A DNA stretch of 64,000 nt from Sinohyriopsis cumingii (GCA_028554795.2 CM068824.1:157216789-157280788); one strand, 5' to 3'. Shown: positions 39,788-49,396, numbered from the stretch's first letter. Program-made: numbers and translations. Notes: generated by a model not told the origin, from the sequence alone.

Positions 39788-40416
39788 TCTTGGAAGAGGC
39801 TACTCTTTTTCTCTTGGGGTATTTTCTTGGATTGTAATGCTTTGCGTGTGCGGCCAGCAATAGGTGTCGAAGAGGAGGAGGATGTCTGAGCAGGGGATAT
39901 CGGTTCTTGTTTCACTTCTGTCTTCACTTCTGTCTTCACTTTCTTTTTCTCTTGTGAGGAAGAAGGGGTGGCCATCATCTTTTTAATCCATCCAATTCTG
40001 GAGGTAGGTGGTGTTGTTAACTTGCGTACTTTTTCTGGTGGAGTTTGAAACCCTTCTTCTTCTTCTTCTTTTCCTTTTTCTGTCTTGGTCACGGGTACTG
40101 GTGGTACTGGTACTGGTACTGGTGATGGTGCTGGACTTTTCATCAAGGTCTTAAAATCTTTCAGAGTGGGTAGAGCTGTTTCGTCTAAAGCTTTCTGGTG
40201 AAAGAGTTGCATTCGTTGCAAGAGTTGACCGTACTTTTGCGATTTTTCTGTTTCGGACAAATCTTGGCGATCCATCAAGGACTGCAATTCGTGTTGTAAC
40301 TGGGACATCTCGCTCAAATTGGGATTGGGAGGTAAATGCGGGGTGCGTTGTTCTTGCCACCGATGGTATTCCATCCATCGTTTGTAAGGCACTAAAGCTA
40401 GTTTTCGTCCTTCCAT
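39772..40416 (-). CDS. Pro/Lys-rich virion or core protein
   Basis: 214 codons. The N-terminus KLALVPYKRWMEYHRW, then ELQSLMDRQDLSETEKSQKY with GQLLQRM, resembles the LVP-type proteins common in adintoviruses (an LVP start, then a helix ending in Y-Q-L-Q+). The rest is Pro/Val repeats (residues 95-108), an EEEEE run and basic Ser-rich segments with PPTSRIGW. It overlaps the first codons of the integrase frame by 16 bp. Function unknown; probably a structural or core component. Confidence 0.6.
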   Translation of the reverse strand: MEGRKLALVPYKRWMEYHRWQEQRTPHLPPNPNLSEMSQLQHELQSLMDRQDLSETEKSQKYGQLLQRMQLFHQKALDETALPTLKDFKTLMKSPAPSPVPVPVPPVPVTKTEKGKEEEEEGFQTPPEKVRKLTTPPTSRIGWIKKMMATPSSSQEKKKVKTEVKTEVKQEPISPAQTSSSSSTPIAGRTRKALQSKKIPQEKKSSLFQEWVPY

Positions 40417-40465
40417 GGGGTTGTCAGGGGTCGATTCTGAGATCTTGGGACTTCCGAAGGCCTTT

Positions 40466-40882
40466 TTATCTTGCTCCCACCAGTCCTCCCAACATGGTTC
40501 CCAAGACTCCTTTCAGTATGGGGCCTAACAAGAGAGGTAAAATGCCTCCACGTTGGACCAACATCTTCTTCTTTTGACGAATGGGAATTTTCTTTTGAAC
40601 CATTTTCCGAAGAACGTGAGGATGTTTGCCTAAGCATTGTTTCTGGTGTTTGGACAAAGGGATCGTGCCTTTCAAAATGTTCAAACAACATTCGCACACG
40701 GTATCGATGACCTCTTTGGAGGCCGTTTGAATGAGTTTTTTTCGTAGGGGTGGAGAAGCTTTGGACAGGACAGATAACAGGTCCCCATGTTTGGCTAAAC
40801 GTGGTGGTAGTCCTTTCCTTTTCTTTCCTTGGGGTTTTCTGGAGGGTGACATCTTTGAGTCTTTAGGAGCACCTAAAAACAC
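40466..40882 (-). CDS. Basic protein with hydrophobic GG tail (adintovirus core type)
   Basis: 138 codons; the ATG at 40,852 (MSPSRKPQGKK) fits best with the TATA box at 40,910-40,916. It contains CECCLNILKGTIPLSKHQKQ, then LRKMVQKKIPIRQKKKMLVQ and RGGILPLLLGPILKGVLG. This order (Cys-containing N-L-G helix, basic block, VQ-x-GG, hydrophobic tail) is a recognisable adintovirus protein family. The hydrophobic tail after GG resembles a protease-released membrane-active peptide. Function is unproven. Confidence 0.7.
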   Translation of the reverse strand: MFLGAPKDSKMSPSRKPQGKKRKGLPPRLAKHGDLLSVLSKASPPLRKKLIQTASKEVIDTVCECCLNILKGTIPLSKHQKQCLGKHPHVLRKMVQKKIPIRQKKKMLVQRGGILPLLLGPILKGVLGTMLGGLVGAR

Positions 40883-40910
40883 TGATACCCTACTCGGTCA
40901 CAGGCCTTTT

Positions 40911-41867
40911 TTATACTGGAACGCGTCGCCACTGATTGTCTTTACGTTTTATCAGTTTGAGGACAGGCATGACACGTCGTGCAGGGGTACGTAACGGACT
41001 AAATCGAGCCAGTTCTTGCTTGGACAAATCCAGTAAACTTTGTAACATGCCCGATCTTTCATGGACTTTGATTTTGGGAGAAGGTACTTTGTGAGCAGCA
41101 GCCACTGCCGCTAAATTGGAGGGTCCTGCCACTGGGGAAGTTCTTTTGGGGGTCATCAACGGAGATGTTCTTGGTGTGATCAACGTCTCCAAGTACTCTT
41201 CAGTTCTGGGTGTCATCAACGGAGAAGTGGATGAACGTGAGGATGCCGGAGACGCAGTCACTGCCGTGGCAGGTCGTGGTTTGCGAGTGTAAGGTTGCGT
41301 CCTGGCCGAAGTGCCTCTCTTGCGACTAGTTTTCTTCTGTGGACTTTTCTTTTTCTGAGGACTTTTTCTCTGTTTCTTTTTCTGGGGGCTTCTTTTCTTT
41401 TTCCGGGGTGGTGGTGTCTGGTAAGAGGAGGGTCCTGCCACTGGAGAAGTTATTCTTCTTGGGGACTTGGTCTTTTTCTTTTTCTTCTTGGGGCTTCGTT
41501 GAACTTTTGTCTTGGGGATAACTTTGGGGGCATTAGGATCCCATCTTAAGAGTGAGCGAATGATGACCCCTCCTAGAGTACCGCTCCCTCCAGGTTTCAA
41601 AATGATTTGTTTTTTGGTTTGAGTGTCGATGCGGGGATCGGCCAGTTGAACCAAAGCGACTTTGTTTCGATCGAAAAAGCGTTGGGTTTGATGAGGAATC
41701 TGAATGATTCCTTGGAGTAATTGACGTGCCGTCACCGTGAACCATCGTAAGACTTCTTTGAGACTAGCTTCTAAGACACGGGCTCGTGTTTGTGGATCTT
41801 TTTCTCGACTGATGCCATACAAGGCACGAATCAATTTGACGGGAAGATGCGACTGAAGGGACGTCAT
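40911..41867 (-). CDS. SPKK-rich core (DNA-condensing) protein
   Basis: About 318 codons from the ATG at 41,867 (MTSLQSHLPVKLIRALYGIS); this start lies 40 bp below a TATAAAAAC box (41,906-41,913), and the longer frame overlaps the ATPase gene. The N-terminal 110 residues are globular. The middle has many SPxK and SPRR motifs (RSPKKKKKK, KSPRR, KKRSPQKKKQRKSP), the minor-groove DNA-binding signature of histone H1 and sperm histones. A Ser/Thr/Pro repeat (TSPLMTP) follows. Likely condenses the element genome in the virion. Confidence 0.72.
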   Translation of the reverse strand: MTSLQSHLPVKLIRALYGISREKDPQTRARVLEASLKEVLRWFTVTARQLLQGIIQIPHQTQRFFDRNKVALVQLADPRIDTQTKKQIILKPGGSGTLGGVIIRSLLRWDPNAPKVIPKTKVQRSPKKKKKKTKSPRRITSPVAGPSSYQTPPPRKKKRSPQKKKQRKSPQKKKSPQKKTSRKRGTSARTQPYTRKPRPATAVTASPASSRSSTSPLMTPRTEEYLETLITPRTSPLMTPKRTSPVAGPSNLAAVAAAHKVPSPKIKVHERSGMLQSLLDLSKQELARFSPLRTPARRVMPVLKLIKRKDNQWRRVPV

Positions 41868-41920
41868 GTTGACGTTGTGTGAGACAGACGAAAAGGGTCT
41901 GAGGTTTTTATAGATTTTTT

Positions 41921-42664
41921 TCATGGGGAGTGAAATGAAGTCGAGGACGGAGACGTGTACAGGACAGGCCCTCCGTCTTGGCACCAGTGGTGAAACAAGT
42001 GGGTACGAAATCGCAAATCCTCGGGGGTCGTAGGTTTCAAATCGACGAGTAAATAGGCGTGTGGAGTTTGAGTGGCATCGTCGTACGCCTGAGTCAGCCA
42101 AGGCGTTCCTAACTGTTTGGCTAAGACTTGCACTTGCGATTTATCTCGAGGGCTTTTAAACAAGACCACGTAATGCGCATTGAGACTGATGGTGCGATGG
42201 GCTTTACTTTGTTGAAACAAATTTTGGGTGATGTAAACGACACTGGCATTACGGTGATGCCCTTTGCGCGTAAACCACAATTTAATTTCTTCTTCGTCTT
42301 CTCCTAACATGTCGTCGAAAATGACCAAATGGGTTAGACGGGAGTCAGAGACGATGCCATCGTCTTCTTTAGGAATGCCTTCCACAAACACGATGGAATC
42401 GCCTTGACTTTCTCGCAAGAGGCTGTACGCCGATTGCCACTCTTTGTAACACCACACGATCCGTTGAGGGGGTCGATCGATCAAATGATGTTTATGTTCG
42501 ATCAAACGTTTGACGAATTCGGTTTTACCTGAACCGCTAGGTCCAGCAATGAGCATGTTAAAGGGATGGCGAAGATACAAAGCCTCCCAACTGGCACGAT
42601 CTAAGTGTTCGTCGATGACTTTGACAGTAGAGGAAGAGGGAGCAGAGACAGCAGAGGTAGCCAT
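41921..42664 (-). CDS. FtsK/HerA-type packaging ATPase
   Basis: 247 codons from the ATG at 42,664; TATATAAA at 42,711-42,718 lies about 50 bp upstream. Walker A is GPSGSGKT (residues 41-48). Walker B is HLVIFDDMLG. Downstream KGHHRNASVVYITQNLFQQ resembles the sensor region of A32-like ATPases. Intact. It overlaps no other accepted start. A degraded relative lies at 52,440-52,850. Role: packaging of DNA into capsids. Confidence 0.92.
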   Translation of the reverse strand: MATSAVSAPSSSTVKVIDEHLDRASWEALYLRHPFNMLIAGPSGSGKTEFVKRLIEHKHHLIDRPPQRIVWCYKEWQSAYSLLRESQGDSIVFVEGIPKEDDGIVSDSRLTHLVIFDDMLGEDEEEIKLWFTRKGHHRNASVVYITQNLFQQSKAHRTISLNAHYVVLFKSPRDKSQVQVLAKQLGTPWLTQAYDDATQTPHAYLLVDLKPTTPEDLRFRTHLFHHWCQDGGPVLYTSPSSTSFHSP

Positions 42665-42736
42665 GGTGTGAGAAATGTCACTTGTGACACGAAAAACAAA
42701 CAAGACAAGAGTTTATATACTTTTTTTCAGAACACG

Positions 42737-42742
42737 TTTATT
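42737..42742 (-). terminator. Poly(A) signal AATAAA
   Basis: AATAAA on the minus strand (in CAATAAACGTG), 8 bp after the stop of the tail-anchored gene at 42,750, serving the block of accessory genes upstream. Confidence 0.55.
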
Positions 42743-42749
42743 GAATGTT

Positions 42750-43079
42750 TCAAATATGAACACGAAAGACAAAAATACATACAACCCAAATAGTGATGTA
42801 CAGGAATAAAAAACACATCAAAACAATCAAAGTGGAATATAAACAAGTGTCTGTACAACATGTTTTGGGTAACGAAGATGTCCTAGGGACAGTGTGTGAT
42901 GTTCTTACAGTCTCTACATGAGGTATTGTCACACAAGTGTCCTCCCGGAATGACCTTTCAGGCCTGTCCATGACAGTCCTGTCCTGAAGCGAGTGGTTGT
43001 TCTCGGTGACGGGTTCTTCTGGCACCGTCACTAACATAGGTTGAAAAGTAACTTTTTTCCTTGAACAACTCTCGTGCAT
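42750..43079 (-). CDS. Tail-anchored membrane protein, overlaps next gene
   Basis: About 110 codons from ATG 43,079 (the frame is open from 43,160). Mostly polar, with PEEPVTENNHS and HVETVRTSHTVPRTSS, then a single C-terminal membrane segment (TLIVLMCFLFLYITIWVVCI). The first 40 codons overlap the 3' part of the gene at 42,958-43,299 in another frame. Both frames look protein-like. One C-terminal anchor suggests an endoplasmic reticulum, mitochondrial or envelope location. No family recognised. Confidence 0.5.
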   Translation of the reverse strand: MHESCSRKKVTFQPMLVTVPEEPVTENNHSLQDRTVMDRPERSFREDTCVTIPHVETVRTSHTVPRTSSLPKTCCTDTCLYSTLIVLMCFLFLYITIWVVCIFVFRVHI

Positions 43080-43299
43080 ACTGGGCCACTTCTTGGGCCC
43101 AAGCCTCAAAACCCCCCTTTTTCCAATCACGAACATCTGTCCAATGGGGGTGTAAGTCACAAGCTACACACACATCGTCATACACGTCTTGGGTCGCTAA
43201 AAGTTGACGAATCTTTTTTTCCTGTTGAGGTCGAGAAGTATCCAGATGAAAACGCAAGGCTTTGAGCAAAAGGAGTTTTTCGTGACCATTTAAGGCCAT
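42958..43299 (-). CDS. Unrecognised helical protein
   Basis: 113 codons from ATG 43,299 (MALNGHEKLLLLKALRFHLD). Residues 1-85 are helical, with ATQDVYDDVCVACDLHPHWT and FEAWAQEVAQYARELFKEKS. The last 30 residues overlap the tail-anchored gene in another frame and look less ordered, so an indel joining the two frames near 43,060 is possible: the helical domain would then carry the membrane tail, a layout reminiscent of Bcl-2-type proteins. I see no clear BH1/BH2 motif. Confidence 0.5.
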   Translation of the reverse strand: MALNGHEKLLLLKALRFHLDTSRPQQEKKIRQLLATQDVYDDVCVACDLHPHWTDVRDWKKGGFEAWAQEVAQYARELFKEKSYFSTYVSDGARRTRHREQPLASGQDCHGQA

Positions 43300-43502
43300 G
43301 GAGGTGGTAAGTACTGATCGTAAAGAGTCCACAAAGAATCGGCTGGTAAACGAAATCCCAGAAAACAAGTCACTAAGACACACACCACTTGTCGTCCCAA
43401 ATTGAATGGATACAATTCTTGTAATAATTGATGGTAATGATCCACGGTTTGAATATGGTCATTGAGTTCCTTCCACGGAATCTGTTGGATTACATATGAC
43501 AT
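43290..43502 (-). CDS. Small helical protein
   Basis: About 70 codons from ATG 43,502 (MSYVIQQIPWKELNDHIQTV), about 25 bp below a TATAAAAACAG box (43,524-43,531). It has a Val/Leu/Cys-rich stretch (VVCVLVTCFLGF), possibly membrane-associated. It overlaps the end of the broken F-box-like gene upstream and the start of the next gene by 10 bp. No family recognised. Confidence 0.4.
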   Translation of the reverse strand: MSYVIQQIPWKELNDHIQTVDHYHQLLQELYPFNLGRQVVCVLVTCFLGFRLPADSLWTLYDQYLPPPWP

Positions 43503-43976
43503 AAGTCGTGGCATAACAGCCTGTTTTTATAGTCTCTTTGTTTCGAAAAGAATACACGTACTTTCTAGCCAGAGATCTTCGTTTTCCAGTTGGGAATGTA
43601 AATCTTGCATACTGTAACCGAAACGTCAGAGTTCGTTTAGGTGTTTCCTCTTCCGCTAAGTAGATTCCACGTAACAAATGTTGGTAATCCTTTACCTTGT
43701 CTTCCTCAATGGGTTGCTCTAGGTGAATCTCGAAGTAACCAAAATGATCAACACGTGAATCGTCGGGGCCTGGAAGTATTGAACAAGGTCTGACCACTGA
43801 AACAATTTCTGACGAATCAGTTCTCTTATACCATTCAGGTACCAGTGGTTAAAGATCTGGTGACGTAACGGATGCAGTTGTTCTTTACGTTTCACTTGTA
43901 TTTTCACCAGCTCTCGGTAAATGCGTTCTCTCAACTCCACAGGCAAAGCACGAATGTTCTCTAACAAAGTATCCAT
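43459..43976 (-). pseudogene. F-box-like protein, paralogue 2, frame break
   Basis: The first 60 residues nearly repeat those of the gene at 43,989-44,444 (LPVELRERIYRELVKIQVKR, then HPLRH and NHWYL). The frame changes near 43,770. The other frame continues with VDHFGYFEIHLEQPIEEDKV, KDYQHLLRGIYLAEEETPKR and later segments parallel to paralogue 1, to 43,459. A tandem duplicate, diverged in the C-terminal half and probably inactivated by an indel. Confidence 0.6.
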
Positions 43977-43988
43977 AAATAGGTCATA

Positions 43989-44444
43989 CTAAATCCTCTT
44001 TGGTCTGACACAAGAAATGTACTCTTTGCACAAACATGGTTTCACTTCAGTGTCGAATTTAAATCGTTGAGTCACTAATCTACACATTACAATTCGTTCA
44101 GAAGTTTCCTCTTTCACCAAGTTGACATTGTGTTTAAGATGTTGGTAATTCGTTAACTCTTCCTCTGGAATTCGATGCAGTACGTTTACAATGATGTAAC
44201 TACAATCGTCCATACCAAACCAATCCTTTTTAAAACTAGAGGATCGTTGATCAATGTCTGTCCGATGGAACACTTTCAATTGAATCAATCCTTGTATAGC
44301 CTTCAGGTACCAGTGGTTCAAACACCGGTGACGTAACGGATGCAATTGTTCTTTACGTTTCACTTGTATTTTGACCAGCTCTCGGTAAATGCGTTCTCTC
44401 AACTCCACAGGCAAAGCACGAATGTTCTCTTGTAAAGTATCCAT
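43989..44444 (-). CDS. F-box-like protein, paralogue 1
   Basis: About 151 codons from ATG 44,444. Residues 5-45 read NIRALPVELRERIYRELVKI, then a basic stretch and HPLRHRCLNHWYL. The LP-x-E-L-R-x-x-I pattern followed by helices resembles an F-box or SOCS-box-like adaptor start; such domains recruit Cullin-RING ubiquitin ligases and are used by many large DNA viruses. The C-terminal 90 residues may bind a target. The assignment is by pattern only. Tandem with a broken paralogue. Confidence 0.55.
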   Translation of the reverse strand: MDTLQENIRALPVELRERIYRELVKIQVKRKEQLHPLRHRCLNHWYLKAIQGLIQLKVFHRTDIDQRSSSFKKDWFGMDDCSYIIVNVLHRIPEEELTNYQHLKHNVNLVKEETSERIVMCRLVTQRFKFDTEVKPCLCKEYISCVRPKRI

Positions 44445-44472
44445 GAACAAATTATTATGGTAAGAAGTTACT

Positions 44473-45216
44473 TCAATGTCTCGGTCCCACTAAGGGTAAG
44501 TAATGACAATTAGGTGACCATCGAGCATGTTCAACGTAGGCCGAATCTTGCGGTTCCCAGTGGTGAAGTGACACACCGCAACTGAAGCACTTGACTTTAT
44601 CTCCTTCGCCCAAGTAGAAAAATCCGGCTCTGGCTAATTCTTCGGGGGTCGGTCCTCCCAGATACTTTGGCCATTTTCCTTTGAACGATTGAAGACGATT
44701 TTCAAAGCCGCAGTATTCCGACAAACGCACAGGAAACGAATATTCGTCTTTCACAGGTTCGTTTCGATGAGGGTTGGGTGACATGAACAGGAGTTTGCTC
44801 AGGGCTGGATGACATCCGTAGGGGGGTAGACGTGAAGGTGAACATTCCCCTTTAAAACGAAACCCAGTAAAATGTCCAAGAGGACGAGCAGCATCGCTTT
44901 CGCACCCCACAGGTTTGACACGCACAGCATCACTTTCCATGATAGGGGTAGGGGCACTAAAGTTCCCATGATGCTTTACGGCATCGCTCAGGTCACAACG
45001 TACAGCATCGGTCCCATCGCAAGGCTCACAATCGCACTCGTCTGCAAACTCCGTTACGCAATTACAATGGTAACCACATGGACAATCGCAGTTTCCTTCC
45101 GGACATTTTCCGTCGCAATGTCTGGGTCTTATCCATCCAGTATTAGTCACACTAGAGAAAGATACAGCTTTTTTACAATCCCCAAACTGGAACGATGTCT
45201 CTTTCAAAGTATTCAT
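44473..45216 (-). CDS. BIR-domain protein (IAP-like) with Cys-rich N-terminus
   Basis: 247 intact codons. Residues 174-240 form a BIR domain: RLQSFKGKWP at the start, then Cys210-x2-Cys213-x16-His230-x6-Cys237 (KCFSCGVSLHHW to SPNC), with ELARAGFFYLGEGDKV between. Residues 34-74 hold eleven cysteines in short spacings (CDGKCPEGNCDCPCGYHCNC), probably a separate zinc-binding or disulfide module. No RING is present. BIR proteins of baculoviruses and other large DNA viruses block caspases. TATATAAAAAA at 45,273-45,283 lies about 60 bp upstream. Likely a host-derived anti-apoptosis gene. Confidence 0.88.
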   Translation of the reverse strand: MNTLKETSFQFGDCKKAVSFSSVTNTGWIRPRHCDGKCPEGNCDCPCGYHCNCVTEFADECDCEPCDGTDAVRCDLSDAVKHHGNFSAPTPIMESDAVRVKPVGCESDAARPLGHFTGFRFKGECSPSRLPPYGCHPALSKLLFMSPNPHRNEPVKDEYSFPVRLSEYCGFENRLQSFKGKWPKYLGGPTPEELARAGFFYLGEGDKVKCFSCGVSLHHWEPQDSAYVEHARWSPNCHYLPLVGPRH

Positions 45217-45261
45217 CTTGTTCGCTCGGTCTTGGTAGTCACAATGAACTATCGATCTTGC

Positions 45262-48200
45262 CTAGGGTTCCTTTTTTATATACAGACCAATACCGACGTG
45301 ACCGTACGGTAAGGTGAAATGATTGGGAAGTCGAACTCGCTTCTGGTACACGATTTGATAGACTTTTTCCAAAGGTCGACTGACGATGTGGTGAGTGGGT
45401 AAACGTACAATCTTGTTCGGTTGGTAAGTGGTCACTTTAAAGTTTCCATCCTCTCCCGATTGCAAGGCTTCTTTCAATACCCCAAAATTGACCACTCGAC
45501 TGGTACGATAATTCAGAGTCAGTCCTTTCACTTTGCACGTCGTGTGCACTTCTCCTTGTTTGTCCCGGTATTCGTAGCCGTAATTTTTGGGACCGCCACT
45601 GACGAAACTTAGAATCTTGTCGTCGGGATGCTCGTCTGTCCAGGCTCCTAAACGGTCTCCTTCGATGTTAGGGTGATGTTGAATCGGGTGATGGATGTAA
45701 ATGCAACTGTCTGTGTCAAAGTACAGGACGCGTTCTTCTAACAGTTCTAAAGCTTCGTACAATTTTAAGCGAGCATGGGCTGTCACGTAAGCCGCAATGA
45801 TGACATTTCCAAAAGGGTCGTCTTGTACAAAGTCCAGATCTTCTTCGTAATTGACCAAGATCAAATTCTCTCGAACGACGTCCACGTGTTTCATGTATTT
45901 GGTTTTGTCGTGAATCATCTGGAAGTAGCGGGAAGGTTCTGTCAAATATTCCGTCTTCGGTAAACACGGTCGTTGTGCCATTTTACCCCACAAGCAATTT
46001 AACATCACTTTGGCAAACAATCGCCTGCCTTCGTTTTTCTCGATGTGGTCTAAAGTGATGCCTTCTTGTTCGTAGTATTTCTCTTTGAATTGTATTTGGT
46101 CTTCGGGAGTGTGACACCAGGAAGGATAGCCGCTGGCTTCTTGTTTCAGTTTCAAAAAGGCATCCACGTAGTCGGCGAAAATGCCTTTCTGACTGGGATC
46201 ACCCTTGCGGTACTGTTGTGTCTTGGGAAAGTGGCAAATTTCGTACACTTCTAACAGTTGGTATCCCATGTCCAGAGCTTTGAACAATTCTACGCTGACC
46301 CAGGTTCCCGTCAAGGCCCGTTCTTCTTGGGTGTGCTGACAAGGTTGGTCTTGGTTGCACGTTTCGGCACAAGTACGGCACAAGGGAAACATCAGTTTGC
46401 CTTGACAATGGTGAGGTAAGACGGGATGGTAGAGGTTCGTGGGAGGCAAAACTTTACACTTGATCAAGCCTTCGTATTGTCGAATGTTTTTCAAGTCGAT
46501 GTGTTCCGTCAGAAATTGCGGGTGCCCTACAGGAAAGCGACAATATTTGCACACGTAGGGATACAGCGAACACACGTCCAAGTATTTGATTTCTTCTCCT
46601 TTCTCTTCGTCGGCTTGGTACAGCAAACAGGTGGCATTGGTCCTTCCTCCGTACAAACTATCCCTCGGGTTCAGCGGGTCCATGAACTGGTAACTTTCCA
46701 CGAGGCGTTTAAACTCGGGATCGGTTTTCAAACGGTGATCGTACTCGTGTTCCCACATTTCCACCACTCGGTATCCTTGCTGTTCTAACTTTAGGCGTCG
46801 CTGACAAGTGTCCTCGTACAAGTCTTCCATGGTTCGTTGCAAAAACTGATTTTTAGTGCCACGGTCAGGGTAACAGACGGGACATCCGTGAAATAAGCAA
46901 CCGTTAAACTCGTACACGATCTTGGGGTTTTCTAAGTCCCAACCATCGACCGAATACGTTCCGATGGTCTTTTCGCCCCCTCCGTTGCGGGCATGCTGAA
47001 TCCACTTGTCTTCCTTGTCGCACAAGTAATGTAACCAACGTAGGGCTTTGACCGAGTATTGACGTTTGACAAAGTGGGTCGTTTGAGGACTGATGACAGC
47101 CACGGTCTTTTCAGGCATGAATCGTTGTCGATACACTAAGGAACACGCTTTGGCAATGGTGCAAGCTTCTTTCAAAGGATCGACCCCTCCGTGTTCCATG
47201 AACAGTTCTCGAAATTTTCCACAGCAACGTCGTAAAATGTCCACGTCGGAACGACAATACTTTAGCATTTCTTCCTGAAAGTCGAAGGGGTCCGAGGCGT
47301 GAATCTGGTACCAAGCGTAGAAAGCTTCTCGTTGTTCGGTACGCATGTTGTCGGGGTCGTAATAGTGAGCCTCTGGTAAATGGGGTAGAACGGCGTGTTG
47401 ATTGGCTTCCGTATTGAAAAAGTGTGGAAAGTACCCTTTAGCCATTTCTGTCATTCCAAACGTTTTAGGCATTCGACTCAAAGGCATGGCCAAATAGCTC
47501 ATCGAATCTTTAAACTGTACTTGTCCCACTTGCATGAAAATGATTTTGGATCCGTTCAAAGTCACTTTAGGACGCTCGGTGCCTTGTTCCGTATAGTATC
47601 TCAAAAGAAACTGTCCATCGTATCCGGAGAAATTGTGAGCCATCACTGTGGCATGACGATGACAATCTCCGTAACGTTCGATGTCCTCTTGGCTCCACGT
47701 CTTGTCGATGGGGTCTAAGACCCATTGGGCAAAATCGGCTAACGTGTTCGGTCCCCGAAAGATTTTTTCACGCCCTCCAGGAATCTTGCTGCAGTGAGGG
47801 CAATGATTGAAGATAGGTTCTTGAATGCACTTCTCGCACGCTCGATGAGCCACGCAGAAATTAGGAACGTGAATGCCAGTCTCTTGCATGCATTCGAAAT
47901 CGAAAAAGATGAAATTGCCTTTCTTCTTGTGTCCATCCTCTTTCTCTGGTGGGGGTTGGTATTTTTGCACGTAGCATTGGTGTTCCAAGTCCACAATGTG
48001 CTGACAAATGTGACATTTTTTCATTCCTGAACATACGTGTGCCTTGGCACTGTTGGTACGTATGCCTTGTCCACACGTAGGGCACAATCTCAGCAGTTGA
48101 CAAGCACATTTCTTCTGTGAACCTTGCGTCTTCAAATGTTGTTGGTAACAGGTAGGGCTGACAAACGTGCGCAGACAAGTTGAACAAGGCACTGGTTCTT

Positions 48201-49311
48201 CGCTCAGACAGGGTGGAGAGGCCAAACATCCTGAGCATTTCCATCCACAATGTTTGTGTTGCTCTCGATTATTATAACCATAGTCACATTTCTCACAATA
48301 ATAAGTATATCCCAGGAATCCAGTGATACTGGTAATGGTATCGAAATGGTCATCGTGATGATAAAGGTGAATGTATTTTCCGTCCTTAAAATCTTGGCCT
48401 CGAAACAATAGAGGCCCGCGCATTTCTTGAGGGTGCACTTTCAAGGTGTATCGTGGAGCTAGGACATCTTGCAATTTTTGCATCTCGGGAATGCCACAGG
48501 GTGTGTCTTTGGGCAGTCCGGCTTGTTGTAACAGGAGTTCTGCTTCGTTTCATTGTTTGGCTCGGTCGGAACGTTGAATAGTGTTCCAGGTTCTTTTCCA
48601 TTCTACCGTGTCGTTCTTGTTGGCATAGGTTCGTCCCACCACGATGGCACGGGCTAAACACATCTGGTCATGAGGGTTGTTAATTCGGACGAGACTCGTT
48701 TTGGTGTTGCGAAGGTCGTCCACCAATAACATCTTTTTGCGTCCTGTCCCTTGAGGAGGAGAGACGTGGGTCATGTCCAGTGTGGCTTTACCATCGGTGA
48801 TGTCAAACTGATCATTAGATTGTTGTACGTGTTGAATTTTGTCCATGACTTTGGAAGCGGTCAATTCTGCAGGGGTGCTAAACTCGATCCAAACAGGGGA
48901 TTTCAAACCGTCGTGTTGTATGGAAAGTCTCAAGCGATCGTCTTCTTTGGGTTGACATTGTCGCTTGAGTGCAGTGAGCAAAGAATCCCACACCCCAGTG
49001 ATGAACACTTCTGCTTTGTCTAACGGCACTTCAGCCTTGAAATCTTTAAACTTCACCGTGTATTTGTAAGCCGTGGTTCTAAATTTTCTAGAGGAGCGCT
49101 TTTCCGTCTCTCGAATGGAATAGTAATTTTCAGGGTTAACTAAGGGTGGTGAACTTGGTTTAGAGGGTTCGGATTCTGGTTCACTCATGTCCTCTTCAAA
49201 ATCACTGGCATGAATTTGTGCCAAGATTTCAGCCCTGGTACGGGGCGATAGATCACGTTTCTGCCTCTTACTTTCTTCTTCTTTCTTCTCGAATGAATGG
49301 GATCGTTTCAT
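45262..49311 (-). pseudogene. PolB: Protein-primed type DNA polymerase B with in-frame TGA
   Basis: One frame from ATG 49,311 to 45,262, interrupted only by TGA at 48,552-48,550; 253 codons precede it and over 1,090 follow (first later ATG 48,483). Numbering from that ATG: zinc-binding Cys clusters (62-160); exonuclease motifs FFDFECM (Asp195, Glu197), NFSGYDG (Asp289), YCRSDVD (413); a VSR-like endonuclease insert with YEFNGCLFHGCPVCYP (524-539) and MWEHEYD; polymerase motif A YLDVCSLYP (Asp636), motif B KVMLNCLWGKM (825-835), motif C YFDTDS (923-925). The family replicates Mavericks by protein priming. The stop could be a recent mutation, or recoding. TATAAAG near 49,360 is its promoter. 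Confidence 0.93.
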
Positions 49312-49379
49312 CTTGAAAGCAAAAAGTCAAATGACTCAAGTTCAAACACCATAAACTACTTTATAGTCATAGCAGACCA

Positions 49380-49396
49380 GCGTATATAAAAGGGTG
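49380..49396 (+). promoter_or_regulatory. Strong TATA box for zinc-knuckle gene
   Basis: GCGTATATAAAAGGGTG, about 55 bp before the ATG at 49,446. The divergent polymerase gene has TATAAAG on the other strand near 49,360, so 49,312-49,445 is a compact divergent promoter. Confidence 0.65.

Noticed and set aside
44872..48030. Numerous plus-strand frames of 60-146 codons opposite the BIR and polymerase genes
   Set aside because: Shadows of intact minus-strand genes; no family signals.
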